From NCBI GenBank assembly GCA_016938655.1, contig JAFGUG010000011.1:124001-188000 (forward strand): a DNA stretch of 64,000 nt, given 5' to 3'. Made by a program: the position numbers and the translations under genes. The notes below the pieces were generated by a model, which saw only the letters and a program-made list of their open reading frames with translations, did not search any database and was not told the origin of the DNA. This DNA comes from Thiotrichales bacterium. Its GTDB lineage: Bacteria; Pseudomonadota; Gammaproteobacteria; Thiomicrospirales; Thiomicrospiraceae. Shown piece after piece: positions 17,544 through 26,600 of this stretch (positions within the stretch are counted from its first letter, which is position 1; each line of letters starts with the position of its first letter).

Positions 17544-18512
17544 TTACTTGTGGTAAGCAACAACCTTTGCTACTTCATTTTTAGAACCAAGTACGACTGG
17601 TACACGGTCGTGAATACCTTTAGGTTGAACGTCCATGATGTCCATACGACCAGTTGAAGAAGCACCGCCAGCTTGTTCAACAATCATAGACATTGGGTTA
17701 CCTTCGTACATTAAACGAAGTTTACCCGCTTTTGATGGATCACGGCTGTCGTATGGGTACATGAAAATACCGCCACGAATAAGAATACGGTGAACTTCAG
17801 CAACCATAGAAGCAACCCAACGCATGTTGTAACGCTTACCTAATGGCCCCTCTTCACCTTGAAGACAGTCATCGATGTACTGCTTCATCTCTGGTTCCCA
17901 GAAGCGCTGGTTAGACATGTTGATCGCAAATTCAGCTGTATCTTCAGGAATCTGAAGGGCTTCTTTCGTTAGAACGAATTCACCGATGTTTGTATCTAGA
18001 GTGAATAAGTTCACCCCTTTACCGGTTGTCATAACTAATAACGAAGAAGGACCGTAAAGAACATAACCCGCAGCTACTTGCTTACGACCATTTTGTAAAA
18101 ATACTTCTTGGTTGTCGCCAGCTGTATCATCTTGAGCTTCAAGAACTGAGAAGATCGTACCAACAGAAAGGTTAACGTCGATGTTTGAAGAACCATCTAA
18201 TGGGTCAAACGTAACTAGGTACTTACCGCCAGCGTTTGCAGCGATAGTGTAATCTTCTTCTTCAGAACCCACACCGCGAACATAAGGGTTAGCGACTAGG
18301 ATGTCTTTTAATAGATCGTTAGAGATAACGTCCAACATCTTTTGAGTTTCACCCTGAACGTTTTCATCTTCAGTCGCGCCTAGGATACCGGCTAATTCAC
18401 CTTGACCTAATTTATAAGCGATGTCTTTACAGGCAACCATAACGTCTTTAATAACGAGTTCTAATTCAGCGTTTACACCTTCACTCGCTAGGACTTGATC
18501 TAATCTTTTCAT
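17544..18512 (-). CDS. fbp: Fructose-1,6-bisphosphatase class I
   Basis: Dephosphorylates fructose-1,6-bisphosphate in gluconeogenesis and, in an autotroph, in the Calvin cycle. The 322-residue protein shows the metal and substrate site KYLVTFDPLDGSSNIDVN near residue 100, VGSEEED before it, and RILIRGGIFMYPYDSRDPSK with KLRLMYEGNPMSMIVEQAGG toward the C terminus. ATG 18512 (MKRLDQVL) is chosen because the upstream extension to 18581 does not look like the family. It is adjacent to ppa in the same direction. Confidence 0.95.
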   Translation of the reverse strand: MKRLDQVLASEGVNAELELVIKDVMVACKDIAYKLGQGELAGILGATEDENVQGETQKMLDVISNDLLKDILVANPYVRGVGSEEEDYTIAANAGGKYLVTFDPLDGSSNIDVNLSVGTIFSVLEAQDDTAGDNQEVFLQNGRKQVAAGYVLYGPSSLLVMTTGKGVNLFTLDTNIGEFVLTKEALQIPEDTAEFAINMSNQRFWEPEMKQYIDDCLQGEEGPLGKRYNMRWVASMVAEVHRILIRGGIFMYPYDSRDPSKAGKLRLMYEGNPMSMIVEQAGGASSTGRMDIMDVQPKGIHDRVPVVLGSKNEVAKVVAYHK

Positions 18513-18842
18513 CGAGGGTCTCTCTATGTTTAGTGGAAATAAAATTTGCACAATTCTAACACTACCCTTGGCTAGGTTCAAGTTATCAAAAACTGTAGGG
18601 TTATTTTGTTAATTCATCCCTTGTGTTTATTTTAGAAATCGAACTTTAAATAACTTGATTTGATTTCGTTAGGTTGTGGCCAGCTTTTTATTTAATTTGC
18701 CAAGTGATCATTGTGATAGGCACCGCTAAATTGTTCTATGAAGTCATGAGTTAGGGTTGATTCTGTCAAGAAGAAGGTAAATTTAAACAGGACAAGTAAG
18801 GGCTAATATTCAGAGTGATCGTGCAGTCGCTAAAGTAATTGA
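18513..18842. other. Intergenic between the fbp start and the mltF-like stop
   Basis: AT-rich and without a credible reading frame. It must contain the fbp promoter on the minus strand, but I cannot single out a convincing one. I see no terminator for the MltF-like gene here. Confidence 0.5.
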
Positions 18843-20390
18843 TTAAGGGGTTATTGAGGTTTGCTCTGGTTCGCTTCCGTTTTTGATTTCGTCAGCGTTT
18901 GTGGCGGTTTTGGTGTCTTGTTCAATCCGTTCTTGAATTTGCTGTTTGGTTTGTAATCGTTTTTTGGCTAAATTCTCATAACTCTCTAAGGCAATTTTAG
19001 TTTTTTGAATATTAGTCACGTAATCAACGGTTTCGTGTCCGATGGTGTTGCGGGCCACTATCTCAACGTTATAAAACCATTTCTTTGGATTTAACCCCAT
19101 CTTCTCAGCTTTTGCTTGCATGCGTCTGACGCGACCAGGACCGGCGTTATAGGCGGCTAATGCAAAATTAATTTTCTCTTCGGGCGAGTAGTCATCGCTC
19201 GCAAAGTACTGGTCTCGCAAAAACGCTAAGTACTTTACGCCTGCATGAATATTGTTCTCCATACTCTTAATGTTTTTGATACCAACATTTTTTGAGCTTG
19301 CTGTTGAGGGTTTAATTTGCATGATGCCGGTCGCTCCAGCATGACTCGTTAACTTCTGATTAAAGTTGGATTCTTGGTAGGCTTGCGCGGCAATTAAAAA
19401 CCAATCAAATTCATAAAACTCTGAATACAGTTGCAAATAATAGGATAAGCACTCGACTCGGTCTAACTCAGAGATGAGATTGGCTTTTTTAATCCAGTAG
19501 GTGTTTTCAAAATATTTTTTATAGACACTGTTACCTAATAGGCGGCCAGGTTTGGCATAAGATTGAATAAAGTCGTTAAGTGAATTTTTTAGGTTGGGTA
19601 AGTTTGGGTTGATGGCCCAAGCAATCTTGCCGCCGTAGTGAAACACCATCTCTTTTTGGAGTTGGATGTTGGGTAAGGTGCTTTGATAAATTTCGGCAAC
19701 ATGGTCATCCACAACGGTGTATTGGTATATGCCCGCGTTGACCATCTCTAAAATATCTTCGGATTCTAAAATAGGATCGACTTGAATGATTTCCATAGGC
19801 TCTAAACTATAAAGGCCTAATAATTGGTTGAAAATACCGAGGTGCACCACATAGCTGCTATTGGCAACCACGGCCACTGATTTTCCAGACAGGTCTTCTA
19901 AGCGACCGATTTTGGGCGCTTCGTTATTGGAAACCAAAATTTCATTGACGTTGTTGATGTAGGGTTTTGTGAAGTCCAAAAAAGCCTTGCGTTCGGGGGT
20001 AATGGTTAGGCCTGATGCAATAATGTCGCCTCTTCCAGCCAACAATTCCGTAAACAGTTGGTCAAATGGGCGAACTAAGAAAACCACATGGGTTTTATAA
20101 CGCTCCTCTCTTGGGCCACGGTTTAGGTATGTTTCGTAGGCTTTGATAAGGTCGTGTTCAATCCCACGTTTACCGTATTTGGTATCAAAAAAATTGGTTC
20201 GGCTATGACTGACCAAAACACGTAAAATTCGACGTTCACGAATGGCTTCAAGGTCGCCAATAAAGGGTTGGTTAATGCGGCTGTTAACGGAGTCGTCTTC
20301 AATGGATTGGGCATACGAAGGCAGGCTTAAGATGAATAAGCTAAATAGGGCTAAAGAGAGCCAAAAAGTAACTGGTTTTGCTATGTGCAA
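18843..20390 (-). CDS. mltF: MltF-like membrane-bound lytic transglycosylase
   Basis: A two-domain peptidoglycan enzyme of 515 residues that cleaves the MurNAc-GlcNAc bond. After a signal peptide (FSLFILSLPSYAQS) comes an extracellular solute-binding domain (residues about 50-300, with ILRVLVSHSRTNFF and SGLTITPERKAFLDFTKPY). A C-terminal SLT domain follows, with the catalytic Glu in AAQAYQESNFNQ, then AGATGIMQIKPSTA, HAGVKYLAFLRDQYF and FALAAYNAGPGRV. The order matches MltF, whose first domain senses muropeptides. The last ~45 residues are a charged tail not found in all members. It stands alone. Confidence 0.88.
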   Translation of the reverse strand: MHIAKPVTFWLSLALFSLFILSLPSYAQSIEDDSVNSRINQPFIGDLEAIRERRILRVLVSHSRTNFFDTKYGKRGIEHDLIKAYETYLNRGPREERYKTHVVFLVRPFDQLFTELLAGRGDIIASGLTITPERKAFLDFTKPYINNVNEILVSNNEAPKIGRLEDLSGKSVAVVANSSYVVHLGIFNQLLGLYSLEPMEIIQVDPILESEDILEMVNAGIYQYTVVDDHVAEIYQSTLPNIQLQKEMVFHYGGKIAWAINPNLPNLKNSLNDFIQSYAKPGRLLGNSVYKKYFENTYWIKKANLISELDRVECLSYYLQLYSEFYEFDWFLIAAQAYQESNFNQKLTSHAGATGIMQIKPSTASSKNVGIKNIKSMENNIHAGVKYLAFLRDQYFASDDYSPEEKINFALAAYNAGPGRVRRMQAKAEKMGLNPKKWFYNVEIVARNTIGHETVDYVTNIQKTKIALESYENLAKKRLQTKQQIQERIEQDTKTATNADEIKNGSEPEQTSITP

Positions 20391-20526
20391 AAGCCTTCCC
20401 TGCGTTAATAATTCGCTATTATTCTAATCGACTTTATTCATGTTACGAAACCAATTTTTTTTAGGTAGAAGATGGGTACTTTATAAAGGGTTTATTTGTA
20501 ACGGTTAATTAATCAAGTTAAAAGTG

Positions 20527-20538
20527 AGCAGGCCTGCT
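20527..20538. repeat. AGCAGGCCTGCT palindrome upstream of lpd homologue
   Basis: An exact copy, extended to 16 bp (TGAGCA...TGCTCA) and preceded by the same AAAAGTG arm as the copy at 4157. It is intergenic, 84 bases before the dehydrogenase start and between two divergent genes. Confidence 0.95.
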
Positions 20539-20621
20539 CAAATATCTGTTTTTGGGGTTGCAAGCAGGAATTCGAGGCGTAGAATCTGTATTAATTATTT
20601 CTAATATTTGGGGCGAAAAGT

Positions 20622-22034
20622 ATGCGTAATGTAAAGTATGTCATTTTAGGTGCAGGAACGTCTGGATTAACCGCATTGAGCACCATCCAAAAAGAGACGG
20701 ATGATTTTGTCATGATCAATGGTGGTGCTTACGGAACCACGTGTGCACGAGTGGGTTGTATGCCTTCAAAAGCGTTAATCCAATCTGCCAATGTGTTCCA
20801 TAAACGTCATCACTTTGAAGAGTTTGGTATTCAAGGTGCAGAATCCATATCCGTGGATGTTGAAGCCGTATTAAACCGTGTTCGACGTTTGCGTGATCGT
20901 TTTACCGGTGGTGTAAAATCTGGTACCACTGAAAACTTAAAAGAAGGCCAGTTAATTAGTGGTTACGCCAAGTTTGTTGGTGAAAATCAGCTCGAGGTGA
21001 ATGGCGAAATTATTCAGGCTGAGCGTGTGATTATTGCCACGGGTTCTCGTCCTGTGGTGCCTGCACCGTGGGAGGCGTTTAGCGATGTGCTGTATACCAG
21101 TGATGAAATTTTTGAACAGCCAACCTTGCCAAAGCGTGTTGCCGTAATTGGTTTAGGCATTATTGGCTTAGAGTTGGGGCAGGCTATTTCTCGCTTAGGC
21201 GTAGAAGTCACTGGGTTTGAATTGGCTGAAAAAATTGGCGGCTTATCGGTTCCCGAAGTAAACGCAAAAGCCATTGAATTGATGTCAAACGAATTTACGA
21301 TTCACTTGGGTGAAGCGGCACAACTTGAGCGAACCGCCACGGGCGTCATCGTTAAAACCTCTAAAGCCAGTGTCGAAGTGGATGCGGTTTTGGCCTCATT
21401 AGGTCGTCGTCCAAATATAGATAAGTTGGGTCTAGAAAATGCCGGCATTACCTTGGATGAACGCGGCATGCCAAAGTTTAATGTGCACACCTCACAAATT
21501 GAAGATAAACCGCTGTTTATTGCGGGGGATGTGAATGTCTTTAGACCGATTTTGCATGAAGCAGGCTATGAAGGGAAAATGGCAGGCCTTAATGCGATTA
21601 GCTACCCAGAAATCAGCGCTTACAAACGTAAAACACCGTTAGGTATTGCGTTTACCGACCCAGATATTGGTTTTTTTGGTCAAAGCTACCGTGATTTAGA
21701 CCATGAGAATGTCGCCAAAGTGACGTTTAACCTAGAACGTAATAATGGCCGTGCGATTGTCATGCATGAAGACCATGGCTTAATTTGTTTGTTTGCCGAC
21801 AAATCCACCAAGCAATTATTGGGCGGAGAGATGGTCATGCCGCACGCAGAACATTTCACGCATTTATTAAACTGGGCGGTGGAGCAAGAGATGACTGTTG
21901 CGCAGTTAATGCGCATGCCGTTTTATCACCCGGTGCTAGAAGAAGCCATTCAATCTGCGATTCGTTCTTTGTACTTTGCAATCTATTCTGAAGCCGAACA
22001 AACCGCCGCACCGGAATTAACGCTAATCTCATAA
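20622..22034 (+). CDS. Dihydrolipoyl dehydrogenase-family flavoprotein
   Basis: A 470-residue FAD/NAD-linked disulfide oxidoreductase. It has an N-terminal FAD site (YVILGAGTSGLTAL), a redox disulfide in TTCARVGCMPSKAL (two Cys four residues apart), an NAD-binding GLGIIGLELGQAISRLG, the second FAD element PLFIAGDVN near residue 300, and a C-terminal dimer domain with the catalytic His-Glu pair in FYHPVLEE. It is a stand-alone gene rather than part of a 2-oxoacid dehydrogenase operon, so it may have another disulfide substrate. Dihydrolipoyl dehydrogenase is the nearest family by motif. Confidence 0.82.
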   Translation: MRNVKYVILGAGTSGLTALSTIQKETDDFVMINGGAYGTTCARVGCMPSKALIQSANVFHKRHHFEEFGIQGAESISVDVEAVLNRVRRLRDRFTGGVKSGTTENLKEGQLISGYAKFVGENQLEVNGEIIQAERVIIATGSRPVVPAPWEAFSDVLYTSDEIFEQPTLPKRVAVIGLGIIGLELGQAISRLGVEVTGFELAEKIGGLSVPEVNAKAIELMSNEFTIHLGEAAQLERTATGVIVKTSKASVEVDAVLASLGRRPNIDKLGLENAGITLDERGMPKFNVHTSQIEDKPLFIAGDVNVFRPILHEAGYEGKMAGLNAISYPEISAYKRKTPLGIAFTDPDIGFFGQSYRDLDHENVAKVTFNLERNNGRAIVMHEDHGLICLFADKSTKQLLGGEMVMPHAEHFTHLLNWAVEQEMTVAQLMRMPFYHPVLEEAIQSAIRSLYFAIYSEAEQTAAPELTLIS

Positions 22035-22052
22035 AATTAAACCAATTTTTGG

Positions 22053-22058
22053 TATAAT
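22053..22058 (+). promoter_or_regulatory. Extended -10 promoter of rnr-rlmB
   Basis: TGGTATAAT is an extended -10 element with a consensus TATAAT hexamer. No good -35 is seen at 17 bases upstream, as is common for extended -10 promoters. It implies a leader of roughly 95 bases before the rnr GTG. Confidence 0.6.
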
Positions 22059-22077
22059 ACGGCTCAATTTTAAAATT

Positions 22078-22139
22078 AGCCCTTTGATTACTCTCCCCTC
22101 AACGACAATGAAACCGAGCAGGAGAGCGGTCTTAGGGCT
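22078..22139 (+). promoter_or_regulatory. Structured 5' leader of rnr
   Basis: Two nested complementary pairs lie in the leader: AGCCCT (22078-22083) with AGGGCT (22134-22139), and CTCTCC (22091-22096) with GGAGAG (22121-22126). Together they could fold the leader into one long interrupted hairpin ending about 20 bases before the start codon. Its role is unknown; RNase R mRNA control is an obvious possibility. Confidence 0.45.
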
Positions 22140-22158
22140 TTAACTTAGATGGTATCGA

Positions 22159-24525
22159 GTGACTAATCAGCAAACTGAAGTACAACGTGACCCTCATGCT
22201 CAAAGAGAGTCTGAGAAATATGACAACCCAATTCCTAGTAGAGAGTTTCTTTTAGAAGCACTTGAAGAAGCACAAAAACCCTTGCGACTTTACCAAGTGG
22301 CCAAGATTGTAGATGTGTCTGAGGAAGATGAAGAACGTTTTGAAGCACTTTCACGCCGTTTAAAAGCGATGGTTCGCGACGGACAATTAATACGTAATCG
22401 CCGTGGTGCATTTGGCATTTTACAGAAAATGGACTTAATTAAAGGCCGTGTTCTGGGGCACCCTGATGGGTTTGGTTTTTTGATTCCTGAAGATGGTACC
22501 AAAGACCTGTTCTTATCTGAAAAAGAGATGCAAAAAGTTTTGCATGGCGATATCGTTATCGCCTCTGTTGCCGGAGAAGATCGCCGTGGCCGTCGTGAAG
22601 GGGTCATTGTTGAGGTGGCCGAGCACTCAAACAAACAGATTTTAGGTCGTTTAAGTTATGAAGATGGCTTAGCTTGGGTTCGTCCTAACAACACTCGCAT
22701 TACCCAAGATGTGTTTATTCCAAATGACGGAATTTTAGAAGCCATTGAAGAGCAGGTTGTGTTGGTTGAAGTATTACACCAACCGTCTATGCGTTCTGGC
22801 CCAATCGGTAAAATCATCGAAGTATTAGGTGACTATATGTCTCCCGGTATGGAAATTGATTCTGCGATTCATGATCACAATATCCCAAATACCTGGTCTG
22901 AAGAGTTATTGGCCGAATTGGCTCAGATTCCAGATGAAGTGACCGAAGCCGATTTAGAAGATCGAAAAGATTTACGTGCTTTACAGTTGGTGACCATTGA
23001 TGGTGCCGATACCAAAGATTTCGATGACGCGGTTTTTGCAAAACGTCGTAAAAACGGCTGGCGTTTAGTGGTGGCGATTGCCGATGTTTCGCATTACGTC
23101 AAGCCAGGCACTGCACTGGATAAAGAAGCCTTAAACCGTGGTAACTCGGTTTACTTCCCGCAGCGCGTGGTTCCCATGTTGCCATCAAAGCTTTCTGATG
23201 GTTTGTGTTCTTTGAACCCGCACGTTGACCGCTTATGCATGGTCGCCGACCTTTCAATTAGTGATGACGGAAAGTTAGAGCGCAGTCAATTCTATCAAGG
23301 TGTCATGAACTCAAAAGCGCGTTTAACTTACACGCAAGTTCATGAAATGCTAACCGATAAAAACTGCGATGCACGCAAAGAGTTTGCAGAGCAAGTGCCA
23401 CACGTTGAAGCTTTATATGAGCTTTATAAAGTGCTGCAAGTTGCCCGTGAAGAACGCGGTGCGTTAGAGTTTGATACCACAGAAACACGCATTGTGTTTG
23501 ACGCTGAACGTAAGATTGAAGCGATTGTGCCGGTTTACCGTAACGATGCTCACAAGCTAATTGAAGAGTGTATGTTGATGGCCAACGTTGCGACAGCGCG
23601 TTACCTAAAATGGCACAAACTTCCAATTGTTTATCGTGTTCACGAATCGCCACTTGAAGAGCGCTTAAAGAACTTAAGAACGTTCTTGTCTGACTTTAGT
23701 TTAGAGTTAGGCGGGGGGAATGAGCCTACAGCAATTGATTATGCGGCTGTGACTGAAAAAGTCAAAGGTCAGCCTTATGAACACTTAGTCTCAACGGTTC
23801 TGTTGCGTAGCATGAATCAGGCTGTTTATTCGCCAGATAACAAAGGTCACTTTGGTCTGAACTACGAGCACTACACGCACTTTACGTCGCCTATTCGTCG
23901 TTACCCAGATTTGTTGGTTCACCGTGCGATTCGTCATGCGTGGTTGAAGCAGGGTACAGAGGGCTATATTTACGATGAAGCTAAGATGGCTCAACTTGGC
24001 GCGCATTGTTCCGATACGGAACGTCGCGCGGATGAAGCGACCCGTGATGCGGTTACTTTCTTGAAGTGTGAATACTTGTCTCATCGTTTAGGCGAAGAGT
24101 ATGAAGCTGTGATTGGTTCAGCGACTAACTTTGGTCTGTTTGTTGAGTTACAACCGTTATATGTAGAAGGGCTCGTGCACATTACTGAATTAGGTGATGA
24201 TTACTTCCACTACGATAACGCACGTCACTGTCTGAAAGGCGAGCGTACAGGAAAGGTTTACCGTTTAGGGGATCGTATTCGTGTGCAGATTGCGCAAGTG
24301 AATCTTGATGAGCGTAAAGTGGATTTACGTTTCATTGGTGATGATTTGCCAACAGAAGAGCCGGTTGATGAAGTGAAAGCTGAATCGGTTGATAGTAAGG
24401 TTGATTCAGCCGAAACAACAAATGACACAGCCAATGAGTCTGGTGACACCGAAACTAAAAAACGTCCTAAAAAACGCTATTACCGCAGTAAGAAAAAACG
24501 CCCAAATAAAGGCGGTGGTGAATAG
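22159..24525 (+). CDS. rnr: Ribonuclease R
   Basis: A processive 3'-5' exoribonuclease that degrades structured RNA, 788 residues. The order is an N-terminal winged-helix region (residues about 25-90), cold-shock domains (GRVLGHPDGFGFLIPEDG), the RNB catalytic domain with the metal-binding DGADTKDFDDAVFAKR near residue 280 and HFTSPIRRYPDLLVHR, an S1 domain (GSATNFGLFVELQPLYVEG), and a basic, low-complexity tail ending KKRPNKGGGE. It starts at GTG 22159 after a structured leader. The stop codon overlaps the GTG of rlmB by one base, as in other gammaproteobacteria. Confidence 0.96.
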   Translation: MTNQQTEVQRDPHAQRESEKYDNPIPSREFLLEALEEAQKPLRLYQVAKIVDVSEEDEERFEALSRRLKAMVRDGQLIRNRRGAFGILQKMDLIKGRVLGHPDGFGFLIPEDGTKDLFLSEKEMQKVLHGDIVIASVAGEDRRGRREGVIVEVAEHSNKQILGRLSYEDGLAWVRPNNTRITQDVFIPNDGILEAIEEQVVLVEVLHQPSMRSGPIGKIIEVLGDYMSPGMEIDSAIHDHNIPNTWSEELLAELAQIPDEVTEADLEDRKDLRALQLVTIDGADTKDFDDAVFAKRRKNGWRLVVAIADVSHYVKPGTALDKEALNRGNSVYFPQRVVPMLPSKLSDGLCSLNPHVDRLCMVADLSISDDGKLERSQFYQGVMNSKARLTYTQVHEMLTDKNCDARKEFAEQVPHVEALYELYKVLQVAREERGALEFDTTETRIVFDAERKIEAIVPVYRNDAHKLIEECMLMANVATARYLKWHKLPIVYRVHESPLEERLKNLRTFLSDFSLELGGGNEPTAIDYAAVTEKVKGQPYEHLVSTVLLRSMNQAVYSPDNKGHFGLNYEHYTHFTSPIRRYPDLLVHRAIRHAWLKQGTEGYIYDEAKMAQLGAHCSDTERRADEATRDAVTFLKCEYLSHRLGEEYEAVIGSATNFGLFVELQPLYVEGLVHITELGDDYFHYDNARHCLKGERTGKVYRLGDRIRVQIAQVNLDERKVDLRFIGDDLPTEEPVDEVKAESVDSKVDSAETTNDTANESGDTETKKRPKKRYYRSKKKRPNKGGGE

Positions 24526-25268
24526 TGAAGCAGGAATTAATTTACGGCTTGCACACGGTTGAGAAATTTCTCAAGCAAGCCCCTCACTTGGTTTATCAAC
24601 TGACCGTTATTAAAGGTAAGTTGAATCAGCGTCAGCAGGATTTGGTTAACCAAGCCAAATCACTTGGCGTACAAGCCACATTTGAAGCCAAAACCGCGTT
24701 TAATAAAGTCGATGGCAATCACCAAGGTGTGATGGCACTTGTGTCACCCATGCCGGAAATGAATGAATCTGATTTGCAAACGATTATGGAAAAGGCGGAC
24801 CAACCGCTTTTCTTGTTTTTGGATGAAGTGACCGACCCACATAACTTAGGTGCCATTTTGCGAACCGCCGATGCCATTGGTGTGGATGCGGTGATTATTC
24901 CAAAACATAAGTCGGTGGGTATGAATGCAACGGTTCGTAAAGTGGCTTCGGGTGCCGCTGACAATGTTAAGTTAATTGTGGTCAGCAACTTGGTTCGCAG
25001 CATTAAAACCATGCAAGAAGCCGGTATGTGGATGACAGGCTTAGCTGGCGAAACGGACCAAACCATCTACGATCAAAACTTTACCGGTTCGGTGGGGATT
25101 GTGATGGGTGCAGAGGGCAGTGGATTACGTCAGTTAACCAAGGAAACATGTGATCACTTAGCCGCCATTCCAATGGTTGGTGTGGTTGAAAGTTTAAATG
25201 TCTCTGTGGCAACCGGCGTGGTGCTTTACGAAGCGTTTCGTCAACGAAAGGTCGCAGGTTCAAAGTAG
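24525..25268 (+). CDS. rlmB: 23S rRNA (guanosine-2251-2'-O-) methyltransferase
   Basis: Methylates the ribose of G2251 in the peptidyl-transferase P loop of 23S rRNA. The 247-residue SPOUT-class protein has an N-terminal substrate-binding domain beginning IYGLHTVEKFL. The knotted catalytic domain follows, with LDEVTDPHNLGAILRTADAI, GIVMGAEGSGLRQLT and IPMVGVVESLNVSVATGVVLYE. It starts at GTG 24525 inside the rnr stop codon, so it is translated together with rnr. The usual partnership with rnr supports RlmB over other SpoU paralogues. Confidence 0.95.
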   Translation: MKQELIYGLHTVEKFLKQAPHLVYQLTVIKGKLNQRQQDLVNQAKSLGVQATFEAKTAFNKVDGNHQGVMALVSPMPEMNESDLQTIMEKADQPLFLFLDEVTDPHNLGAILRTADAIGVDAVIIPKHKSVGMNATVRKVASGAADNVKLIVVSNLVRSIKTMQEAGMWMTGLAGETDQTIYDQNFTGSVGIVMGAEGSGLRQLTKETCDHLAAIPMVGVVESLNVSVATGVVLYEAFRQRKVAGSK

Positions 25269-25300
25269 CCAATGACAAACTGGCTTTATCGCTAGGCATT

Positions 25301-25360
25301 AAAAAAGCCCCTAATTGAAGTTAAGCAGGCCTGCTCATTTTCAATTAGGGGCTTTTTTTT
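25301..25360. terminator. Bidirectional terminator with AGCAGGCCTGCT palindrome in the loop
   Basis: A 19-bp perfect stem (25301-25319 with 25340-25358; core GCCCCTAATTGAA/TTCAATTAGGGGC) has an A run on one side and a T run on the other, between convergent rlmB and the sugar kinase gene. Its 20-base loop contains the complete 12-bp iterated palindrome (25324-25335). The loop could form a second hairpin on top of the terminator stem. An ordinary terminator loop is 4-8 bases, so the element looks inserted. Confidence 0.93.
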
Positions 25361-25394
25361 GGCTTAAAAATCGTTTTCTGTTCATGCAGCTTGA

Positions 25395-26600
25395 TTAAGA
25401 GGCTAAAAAGATATCGCCGTTTTCATCAACCTCCACATCGACGGTTTTTAAGGCTTCATCCCAGCAGGGACCTTCAATGCACAATCCGTCTTCTATTCTA
25501 AAGAATGCGTCGTGTACCGAGCACTTCATGGTTTTCTCAAACGGATTTACATCAATCTTATAGGCTTCATTTAAAGGTACATTTTGATGCGGGCAGTTAT
25601 TTAAATACGCCTTAACCTCACCCTCATATTTAATTAATACTACGGCTTGTTGTAAGCCTTTGGCTTGTACTACGGTGGTTTTTGAATTACTTAATTGACT
25701 GATATTCGCTATGGCGCTGGCCACTTCGGGTTCCGCTAAAATATCGTCTAGGCCCATTTTCATGCATTTTTTAGCTGCTAACTGACTGGCCTGCTGAACC
25801 GCTTCTAAAAGTGACTTGCCCTCTATTAAATGATGAATCACAGCCGCATTAAAGGTATCCCCCGCACCTAGGGTGTCAATAATCGGTGAAACGTTTTCTG
25901 CCGGCACGTGATGAATAACGCCATCGCTAGAGCAAAGCCAAGCGCCTTTCGTGCCCCAGGTACAAATCAGGTTGCTGGCAGGGGCTTGTGCTTGCATTGC
26001 TTTTAACAGGGTTTCACCGTCTTTAAAACCTTTACTGCTCGCATAATGGTGTGAAAAGAATATGAGGTTTGCTTGTGGTAGTAACGCTTCAATGCCATCA
26101 CGGGGCTTTTCAACTTCCAGAGAGATTGGTTGATGGGTTAAAAAGGTTTTGGCAATGTTCAGCATGCCTTTTAGATTTTCAATGTTACGCCCTTCAAAGT
26201 GCAACCAATCAAAGTCCTCGATCTCTATTTTGGCAAAGTGATCAAAGCTTAATTCAGGTAGGTCACGATAATGCACGATGGCACGGTGACCGTTTTCGGC
26301 GTTCAACGAAACATAAGAGGTCGGGGTGCGACCTTTAATAAAGCGTTGAATATGCTCAACCTCAATGTGACGATCTTTTAAGCCTGTAAGCAGTTGTTTG
26401 GCTTCGCTGTCTCCGCCCATGGTCGTGCATAACGAGGTGTCGTGTCCGAGTTGATTTAAGATATAGAGGCTGTTGCTGACATTTCCGCCCACTTGAATGT
26501 GTCTTTGAGTTGCTCTGAGCTCTTCATCATCGTGAAGAGCGTGAGGGACGTTTAATACAATATCGAGTACTGCATTACCAATTCCGAGAACTTTTGCCAT
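25395..26600 (-). CDS. PfkB-family sugar kinase fused to a Rieske [2Fe-2S] domain
   Basis: A 401-residue fusion protein. Residues 1-300 are a ribokinase/PfkB-type kinase, closest in feel to ketohexokinase-like members: HIQVGGNVSNSLYIL (sugar site, near 34-48) and IDTLGAGDTFNAA (anion hole, catalytic Asp248). Residues about 309-401 are a Rieske-like domain with Cys336-Pro-His338 and Cys360-Ser-Val-His363, the CxH...CxxH pattern that binds a [2Fe-2S] cluster, in a fold like nitrite reductase small-subunit or dioxygenase ferredoxin domains. Both parts keep their key residues, so both may be active. The reading frame is continuous. The substrate and the redox role are unknown. It stands alone between a terminator and a long intergenic region. 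Confidence 0.85.
   Translation of the reverse strand: MAKVLGIGNAVLDIVLNVPHALHDDEELRATQRHIQVGGNVSNSLYILNQLGHDTSLCTTMGGDSEAKQLLTGLKDRHIEVEHIQRFIKGRTPTSYVSLNAENGHRAIVHYRDLPELSFDHFAKIEIEDFDWLHFEGRNIENLKGMLNIAKTFLTHQPISLEVEKPRDGIEALLPQANLIFFSHHYASSKGFKDGETLLKAMQAQAPASNLICTWGTKGAWLCSSDGVIHHVPAENVSPIIDTLGAGDTFNAAVIHHLIEGKSLLEAVQQASQLAAKKCMKMGLDDILAEPEVASAIANISQLSNSKTTVVQAKGLQQAVVLIKYEGEVKAYLNNCPHQNVPLNEAYKIDVNPFEKTMKCSVHDAFFRIEDGLCIEGPCWDEALKTVDVEVDENGDIFLAS

Noticed and set aside
22290-22634. 114-residue minus-strand ORF inside rnr
   Set aside because: Shadow of the well-conserved RNase R frame.
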